From: Priapulus caudatus
Lineage: Eukaryota > Priapulida > Priapulimorpha > Priapulimorphida > Priapulidae
NCBI RefSeq assembly: GCF_000485595.1
Contig: NW_014577578.1
Span: 157,790 to 187,789, forward strand
Length of the DNA: 30,000 nucleotides
Reading direction: 5' to 3'
Part shown: positions 19,206 to 28,200 of the stretch, one piece after another
Layout of the letters: each line of letters begins with the position of its first letter
How positions within the stretch are numbered: position 1 is the stretch's first letter
The notes under the pieces: generated by a model
The model's database searches: none
What the model saw: the letters and a program-made list of their open reading frames with translations, nothing else
Told to the model about the DNA's origin: nothing
Program-made: the position numbers and the translations under genes

Positions 19206-22200
19206 GCAAGTATTCTCGGTAGTGTCAGGAGCGAATGAATAACAATGGAGAGAATGAAAACGAGTGTTGGCGTTTATTCACTCCAGTGTTTCAATTTGCC
19301 TTTATTTATTTGAGACAGTGTTTCAATTTGCCTTTATTCATTCCAGTGTTTTAATTTGCCTTTATTTATTCCAGTGTTTCAATTTGCCTTTATTCATTCC
19401 AGTGTTTCAATTTGCTTTTATTCAATCCATTTACAACTCATTATAATAATTTTGTCATTATTCACGTGACGGAAAATCGCATAAAAGCGACAAGACAAAT
19501 TTGCAATCTCCTCACCATCTGCACAGTAGAATCGCTAGCTTAAAAAAACGAGTGATAACACTAGAACATGCGCGACAACACAAGAACGCTCTCTTGGTTC
19601 CCGCGTCAGGTGCTTCGTGCCGGGATGCGACGACCCCATCGACCCCACCTACAGCGCCCCCTGGCTGAACGGGACGATACCCTGGGAGATGCGCGATGGG
19701 GCGTGGCAGCGCAGCCAGTGTGACTACTACGCAGTGCCGTCCGACGTTGTGCGAAACTGCTCGGTCGCCCGTCGCCGCGGCGACGCCGACGACAAGCCCC
19801 GGGTGGCGACCTGCGACAGATGGGTGTACGACACGTCCATCTATGCGGCTACCGTGACGACGGAGGTGATTTGCTTGTTGCCGTGGTCACGGATGTATTT
19901 AACCGACACTGTGTCGTGCATTGCGTTGCTATGCCATATGCTTTAATTGCTACACTATGCGTTGCTATGCTGTGCCATGATACGCTATATATGCTATGCT
20001 AAATGTGTATATATATATATATATATACATATAATATATATACAGAAAATATTGAAATGATGACAACTGGAGACATAATTATGCACTAATGTTTTCACTT
20101 TATTAGCTTATCAGGTGCATATATCTTCAGGTATATGATATGCACCTGAAGAGCTAATGAGGTGAAAATGTTAGTGCATAACTATATGTCTCCAGTTGTT
20201 ATCATTTCAATGTTTTGTGTGTAATTTAACTTGCATTTGGAAAATTGAGCTTTATATATATATATATACCAGGAGTGAATAATAACAGATTATATCATCT
20301 ATTATTATTCACTCCTGTATATACTTTAGCTTTCTTTAGGCTTCTTTAGATCAGTTTACCTTCCAAGTTTATTCTTAAGCTAGACAGCCTGGCTGTTCGT
20401 TACCCTCGGACTACCGCACCGTATGTTGGTGGGGCTGGCGCGCATTCATTGATGTTCCACGGTTCAGGTAAAAAATTCTTTTTCAAGTCTGTGGGAAAAA
20501 TAGCTCTCGTCAAAACTTTTACGGGAGCTATTTTGAGCCTCACGGGAGCGATTTCGGAGGTTTGGGAGCTCATCGCTCCCGTGCATTTTTTACCCTGGTG
20601 TTCACCGTCTCGGTTTGCTTCCTCTGCGCAGTTTGACGTCGTGTGTGGCAGGGAGTGGCTGATGGCTCTCTCGCAGGCGATGTTTATGGCAGGAATCCTC
20701 GTCGGAAACGCCGTCTTTGGGTCGCTGTCTGACAAGTAATTTAATAGTTAAAATTTTTTAATTTAGTATTTTAAGTTTGAGGCCTTGGAAGGCATTGTCA
20801 GAAATAATCTTATTAGTGTTAGTCTTAGATAATAGTCTTAACATGAGTCTTAACTTTAGTGTTAACGTTAACTGGAATTTAGTTTAAGTCTTGACGTTAA
20901 CAAATAATTTGATGCCTTGGAGGGCATTGTCAGAAATAATATTATTCGTGTTAGTCTTAAACAATAGTCTGAACACACTTTTACGTTAGTCTTAACGTTA
21001 ACAAGTAAGTTTGAGGCCAGTGTTCGAAATTCACGTCGGCCCGTCGCCGACAGTTTCGATGCCCGGCCTACAGCTTCTTGATAAAACAGGCCCGCTGATC
21101 CTACAGCTATTTCATCACCGAAAATTCGAAACACTAAGAAACTATTACCTGTAGAAATACCCTAACCCTACCCCTAACTCTAACCGACTCGGCTATCTTA
21201 TATACGCGTGTACCCAATTAATCTATGGTGTATAACCTTTTGCTTTCAATATTTTGCATCTGAACTGACAATCAATCCCAACCAACTGGTGTAGGCTAGC
21301 TGGCACAATAATGTTCATTTTCATACTTCAAATCCGAGTGTTTTCTAGCTTATCAAGAAATCTTAATCGTGAATTAAATCGTGAATTAATTTCCAACGGC
21401 ATTATTACGGGGCAGGTAACCCAGTCTAACACGAGGTAGAGTAGACTGGTACACTTACTGACCACTCCTGCCATTGTATGTTTTGTACATAACACTAGGG
21501 GTAGAGCCCACAATAACAAAATACAAACAGTGGACATAGCCAAAGGCAAATGGTAAGTCAGATCCAGAACAGTGTGTCGATAGTAAAACTACATAATACA
21601 AATGAGTAAAATGATATAAGAAGATTTACAGTACCAGTATAGTTAATTGGTATGTATATGCAGTGTTGGAAAAAAAGACAAAAATTCCATCCGGTCCTGA
21701 TTAAAAGGACCTTTCTTGAAAATTAGCCAGTCCTGCTCCAAAAGTAGCCAGCCCTGCTGAAAAGTTACCAGTCAGGGACTATGGGACCAGCTGCTATTTC
21801 CAACACTGGCTTTGCCCATGCAAAACAAACATTTTCACCCCACATGCAGTGCTTCAAATTTACACACAGAGTGTCCCAGATTGCATCTCAGAACTTCTAC
21901 AATTCAAAAATTTTCCAGGGGCCCATTCCCCGGACCCCCTTAGCACGGAGCAGCACCCCCATGCTATAATGAAAAAGCTTGGACAACCCTGGGGATTATG
22001 ATTATGGACATTGATAATGACTAATAAACACAAGGAAGAACATGATATGCTGTTTTATTACTGTAATTTGCTCCAAAATTGGCGGGCCTACAGCTTTGCT
22101 GGCGGGCCTGCAGCTTTTATGAGCTAGCCTATAGGCCCTGCAGGCCTAAAGCTTTTTCTGCTCGGTGGCAAACACTGTTTGAGGCCCAGGAAGGCATTGT

Positions 22201-25200
22201 CAGAAATATAGTGTTATAGTCTTAGATAATAGTGTTAACATGAGTCTTAACGTTAACTCGAATTTAGTTCTAGTCTTAACGTTAACAATTAAGTAATGCG
22301 ATGCCTGGGAGGGCATTGTCAGAAATAATATTATTCGTGTTAGTCTTAAACAATAGTCTTAACACACTTTTACGTTAGTCTTAACGTTAACAAGTAAGTT
22401 TGAGGCCCGGGAAGGCATTGTCAGAAATATAGTGTTAGTCTTAGATAATAGTGTTAACATTGAGGCTTAACATTAAATTTTTCTCGTGGATCTGACCTCA
22501 ACGTTAAATTTTTCTCGTGCATCTGACCTCGGTGCGCTTCGTGTGAGAAACCCGCAACTTTACGATGTTTTTGTTAGTGATCTTCGAGAAAAGTTCAGTT
22601 TTAAGACTTAATGTTAAGACTAATCTTGTTTCCGACCAGAGCTAAACTCCTGTTTGCCTCAGATAGCGCTCCTAGCACCAAATATTCGCGATTTTGTGTC
22701 AACTTATTTCGCCGCGTGGAGCGAGACCATCGTCATTGCAGCACCGATTCATTCTCGCAATCTATAATTTTTTATAGTCCAAGTCTAAAGTCTTCATAGT
22801 TGCGCACGACTTTTGCGTTTGACTGTTGAACTTTTACGAAGAAGTCGTTGTGCAAAAAAAGTTTCAACTACGCTTAAAATCGATCATGTTATGACGCGCA
22901 CCGCGAACAACGCGACGTTACTCCAGCGTGCATTAATGCGTTCACTTGTCGTCGTCGGCACGCGCTGCGAACAACGCGACGTCACTCTATCGTGCATTAA
23001 TGTGTTCACTTGTCGCCGTTGTCGTGGCGACACAGGTACGGCAGAAAGCCGCTGCTGTTCGTGGCGTTGGTCCTGATGGTGGCGTCGGGCGTGGGTTCCC
23101 CGTTCACGACGAACATCTACGCTTACACGGCCGTGAGGTTCCTCGTCGGAATGGGGTGTTCGATGTTCGCGGTCGCCTTCATCCTCGGTGAGTTCGTCTC
23201 GCGCGGAACATTTGCGAGTGTTTTTTTCGCAAACGCCGGCGAAATACATCTTCGGTAGAGCGTGATATATCTACTGAATCGAGTGTGAGAATGCGGTGAG
23301 AACGTTTGTTACGCGGCGTAGCGAAAACCATTTAATTTCAATATTTAAAATTAAAATTAATTTTTTTTGTACAAATTGAGAGTTTGGTAGATGCGCCATA
23401 TCTCTCTACACATGCACGTACACGCGTACGCACGCAGACACGCGCACGCACGCACACACACTTGTAGGGTATGTATATATATGTACTCAGACACTACACA
23501 ATTCAGACACGATGCCTTCGATTCGGACAGTGATAGCACATGATTTCGAGATGGTCCCCGCAACACTGCCGCGAGCGGCTCACCTCACCTTACGCAGTGT
23601 TGTCTCGATGCAGGTGTGGGGATGTGCGGGCGATATCCATTGAATCAACCATCAGAATCATTTGTTACGAGGTTTACTGCACCATTCCACAACCAAGAAA
23701 AGAATTTTTTTTTCAATCGTTGAAACGAATGATTTGGACAGGGATATCGCACGTGATTTCTAGATGTTTCTACGCGGTGTCTTCTCCGACAGGTGTGGAG
23801 ATGTGCGGGCCGTCTAAACGTCTTCTCGCGGGAATGCTGGGCATGTACTGGTTCGCTCTCAGCTACCTCACCCTCGCCGGCGTCGCTTACTTCTTCCGGG
23901 ATTGGAAGCAACTGAGCCTCATCATCTCCTGCCCGGCGGCCATCTTCTTCGGATTTTGGTGGTGAGAGTTCTAGCTATAGTCCCGTATTATAGTTCTCGT
24001 TAAAATGCTACTAAGGGAAGCTCTTCACTATGAAGACACGATAAAGGTATATGAAGGAGCAAGTGTATATGAGGTGAGACATCACTCGGTAGTATCCAGT
24101 ACTAACTGCATAAGTAAAATGAACTCGAGTATGTGTGATTTACGACGAAATTTTATACATAGCTACATACGTTATTGCGTAGCTAACCCTGGGTGAGCTG
24201 GTGGCGGGGGGGGGGGCAGTGTGCAGGTTCCTGTGAGATAAACCAGGAGTTTGGAATAATGTAGATCATAATATAAGGAATATATAAAGTATAAGAATAT
24301 ATATATAGGAATAATATAACCAGGAGTGTCATAATATAGATGTGTCATATTATCTATATTATGACAATCCTGGAGTTACCAGTTTACCTGTTATGCAGTA
24401 CCATAGCTAGCTAACCCATCTTGCCTGGGGTGGGTTGGGGGTGGGGTTGGCAATTAAAGCCACCTGCATGGTGTGGTTTTGGGAATGTGACTGCCATTGA
24501 CCATACGATGTATCAAAATTTCACTGGGGGTGGGGGCAACTGACACCCTTGTCCCCAGTAGCCGTTGGTTCGGATGCTAACTTATTTTGTTACGTAGCAA
24601 TGCAAGACTTGCTGTCATACGACATGCTGTCATAAAATTGCGAAGCATAACAAACCCGTTTCATCGCTTGGTCTCCGAACCCGTGCTCTAATCTAACGTT
24701 GCTGCAATTTTTTAATTTACGGAGAATAGTCGTTGTCTGATCTGTCAGAACCGGATTCCATTTTCCGTTTTGGATTCCAGGTTGATTCCGGAGTCAGTGC
24801 GGTGGCTGATCTCGCAGGGGAGGATGGAGGAAGCTGAGGCAATCGTGAGGAAGGTTGCCGTGGTTAACCGGGTGCGGCTTCCTGATTCGCTGTTCGACAG
24901 TCTCGAGGAAGAGACGGAGGTGGGTTGTATTTGTCTCGTGATGCTGTGTATGTGTGTGTGTGGGGGGGGGGTGTATGTGTGTTTGTGTCTGCATGTGCGT
25001 GTGTGTTTGTGTCTGCATGTGCGTGTGTGTTCGTGTGTGCGTGCATGCGTGCATGCGTGAGTGTGTATACAAGCTTTCAGTTTCAGTACATAGACACGCG
25101 TGAAGCGCACGTAAATCATGCATCTGTACAATGCCGTGAGCCGATTTTTAGCTCACCTTGACGTCGTGGGTCGTCGTCCGTCGTTCCTCCGTCCGTCCGT

Positions 25201-28200
25201 CCGTCAACATTTCGCTACGGTCAACGATAACTCAGAAACCGTTTGGCCCACATGTTTGAAATTGGGTATAGTTGTTACTGCTATGCTCCCATATTAAACG
25301 TCCTATTGGAGCACGCCAGCGACATACTTCGAAGCCACGCAATTTTTTGGCAAAAATGGGAATTGCCATAGTCAGTTCAGGTTCAACAGATTTTGCTCAT
25401 TTTAGGTATGTGAATGAATAAGGGCTAGGGGTTTTGATATTTAAAAAAAATCATGCAAATTAAGGTAGGGTTGGCAATTATATAGCGTATTATTATAGAC
25501 ACAAACAGCTTGAGTGTCAACACCTCCGTCTTCTTCGATTGTACAAATTCATTAGACAATATCTTTAATGCAAAATGGTATTTCGCTCCACCCTTGCCGA
25601 TAAAACGCTATATTGAGTAAAGCGTTTTACACAAAACATGTCGGAACGCATCATAACCTATTATAGTTCAAACCGCCATCTGCTCACAGAAGCTGGTATA
25701 GACGCCACTCTACGCGCACATTGTATTCATTTCTGGTTTCATAATATTATTATTGCGATTATAACGATTGCAATCTTTCTATAATGTCAGTTCGAATGTT
25801 TGCTATAAACGATTCTGTTACTTACTCATTTGTCCTGTTTCTAGCTCATCCTGACATAGTCAGTCATGCAGCTTGTAGAAATTGCATGGGCGTGGCGTTC
25901 CATTAAGCCTGTTACAGTGCGCTGGCCGTTATGGCGCCGTCTGTCGCAACAGCTGGGACAAATCTAAACCGCCCGAGGCGTACAGTCACGCATATTTCGG
26001 GACGATGGGGAGGGGGTAATCGCTGCGCGAAAGCGATTGGGATGATCGAAGCTGGGTCTAAAGTCAAAGCAAGAGGGTGTAGAAAGAAGGGGGAAGCATT
26101 CCCTTAGACTTAAGGTAGAGGAGGAAATCAGAATTGGCGGCCACAATCTAAACGGCCAACGCTGGCTGTGAATAGTCGGTGTATAGCATCATGGTAGGAA
26201 AAGCCATCACTGTGCCGAAATTGGAGGTCACAGGTCAAAGGTCAATGGGGCACCTGTAGGGCAGATTTTAGACATTTTCTGAGGACATGGTCTGACGGAG
26301 CAATTGAAAAACATATTTGTTTCAGCAGTGACCTAGCTTTTTTATGGCTTTATTGAAAGGACCATGAAATCTACTTTCCGCTGACATGCGAGGAGTAAGT
26401 GTCGGATAACCTTTTGACCCTCAAGAGGAGGGTTAAACATTGATTTGTTTCTCAACTGCGTTGGCGAGTACCTGTGGTTGTGGAAAGCTCCCATTTTACA
26501 GTGAAATTCCACACATAACTCTTACTTGAACAACGCTTACTTAGGAGATAATGAGATGACTTATATATGAGATTCTGTAGTGTACATTATGAATAGTGGG
26601 AATACAGTCACTAGCACTCAAATAATTACCCAGGAGTGAGGCTGCGGATTTCCCAGACTTAATTTTCTCATCAAATTTTGGCACCAATATAGACGCAAGT
26701 GTGTACGTTCTTGAGCTTATTCAGTCCACTAAGCACTGGCCTACCTTGTACTGAAATTAGTTTACAGATATATGCTATCGTATTGCTGTAAATTGTAATC
26801 TTGCACGAGCTGCTCTGGTTGTATCAACCATTGAGCTATTTTGTAACGAGCCAGATGTGCCTCGCAAGGGGTTTAATGTACCTTATTACCTGACACCATA
26901 GAACGCACGTTATGTATAGTAATAATATGGTAATTATTCGCTCCTGCTTTTTGCAATCTGTCGTCACACTGACAGCTGCCATTGCTGCAATGCTGTGGGT
27001 GACCGATGCAACGATGCCTTTGATAGCGGCCCACCATCTATCGGAATTTTATTACACTAGTTTGATGTGTTGTTTTTTTGGGGTTAGAAATGAACGTATG
27101 TATAGGACGTCTTGCTATGCACAAATGAATTTATCAGTAGAACACCAGACACCAGATGAGCCCTGTCGCTCTGCGGCACATGTTTGTGGTGAGCTACAGT
27201 GTCATTGACACTTTCATTACAATGAAAAATGTAACTGTACCTTTGTTGTGTCGTACATTCTAGCGGGACCACATGAAACACAAGGACACCATCCTTGACC
27301 TCTTCAGGTCGCGAGTGATCTTGCTAAGGACCATTGCACTGGGATATGTCTGGTAGGCAAACCCATATCAACTATATACTACCAAGAGCTAATAATAGCT
27401 AGAGTGTACAACGGAAAAACGGGAAAATAGTGCTATTTCACGAAATGATTATTCTACTTTGCCTGCGAGTCTAGAATAATTTTATGGTATTGCATTAAGC
27501 AGAATTCTTTGCTCTCTAAAACAAGACCAACCGCTTGTCAATACAATACTCCTAGGCTGAGATATTAGCTCCTAAACCTCCCCTCCCACAGGCATCACAG
27601 CTCCTCGAATCCACATCATTCAGCAACCTACACGCCTCTAAGCATTTCGGCTATCGGTTTCCGTCACCGCTTGGAGCGCTGAAAATTGATGTCACATGCC
27701 CAAATTTGGTACTATTACAACACCATATAGTAACTGAGCTGCATTGTAAAAACTTAATTAAGAAAACATTGCCGGCTCCATCATGACGGGCATTAGCCGT
27801 GCTAGGAAAGATAATGGGAGATAAGGGCATAGGCGATGCTCCCGAAAGTCCGTTCATTCATAAAGTTATGGCGGAAAAACCGAACTTTCACGAAGCAACC
27901 TTAGAGGCGTGTAGGTTGCTGAATGATGTGGGTTCGAGGCGCTGTGATGCCTGTGGGAGGGGAGGTTTAGGAGCCAATATCTCAGCCCAGGAGTATCGTA
28001 TTGACAAGCGGTTGGTCTTGTTTTAGAAAGCAAAGAATTCTGTTTAATGCAGTACCATAAAATTATTCTAGACTCGCAGGCAAAGTAGAATAATCATGTC
28101 GTGAAATAGCACTATTTTCCCGTTTTTCCGTTGTACACTAGATAGTAGTGGAAGTAGATGGATAGAAGCAAATATGTAGAACATCTACAAATACGACTGT

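Larger units (their letters stand above)
21018..22177 (-). mobile_element. hAT-like element, inverted longer copy of 4202-4682, with 8-bp TSD
   Basis: It starts CAGTGTTCGAAATTCACG and ends GTGGCAAACACTG, matching the ends of the 4202 element in reverse. The exact 8-bp duplication TTTGAGGC lies at 21010-21017 and 22178-22185 and equals the unit start of the host satellite. At 1160 bp it is about 680 bp longer than the other copy. The extra middle includes a telomere-like tract, a nested TIR element and sequence I cannot place. No transposase frame is visible. Confidence 0.85.
20776..22475. repeat. Higher-order tandem repeat in intron 3, interrupted by a hAT-like insertion
   Basis: Units begin TTTGAGGCC(T/C)..GGAAGGCATTGTCAG (20776, 21010/22178, 22399) or GATGCC..GGAGGGCATTGTCAG (20908, about 22297) and share GTTAGTCTTA and TTAACGTTAAC. 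Two unit types, about 120-132 and 102 bases, alternate as a dimer of about 225-235 bp. The hAT-like element 21018-22177 interrupts the third unit. Confidence 0.85.

Noticed and set aside
19226-19284. A further micro-palindrome at the start of intron 1
   Set aside because: The left side (CAGGAGCGAATGAATAAC) fits the family, but the right side is the regular minisatellite unit, and only a 5-bp AGTGT direct repeat is present.
19866-19946. Exon 2 reading on past 19865
   Set aside because: The frame stays open by chance. The family sequence continues T-E-F-D-V-V-C, which needs the GT at 19866 and exon 3.
20776-22475. A CRISPR array
   Set aside because: The repeats are contiguous 100-130 base units without spacers, in an animal intron.
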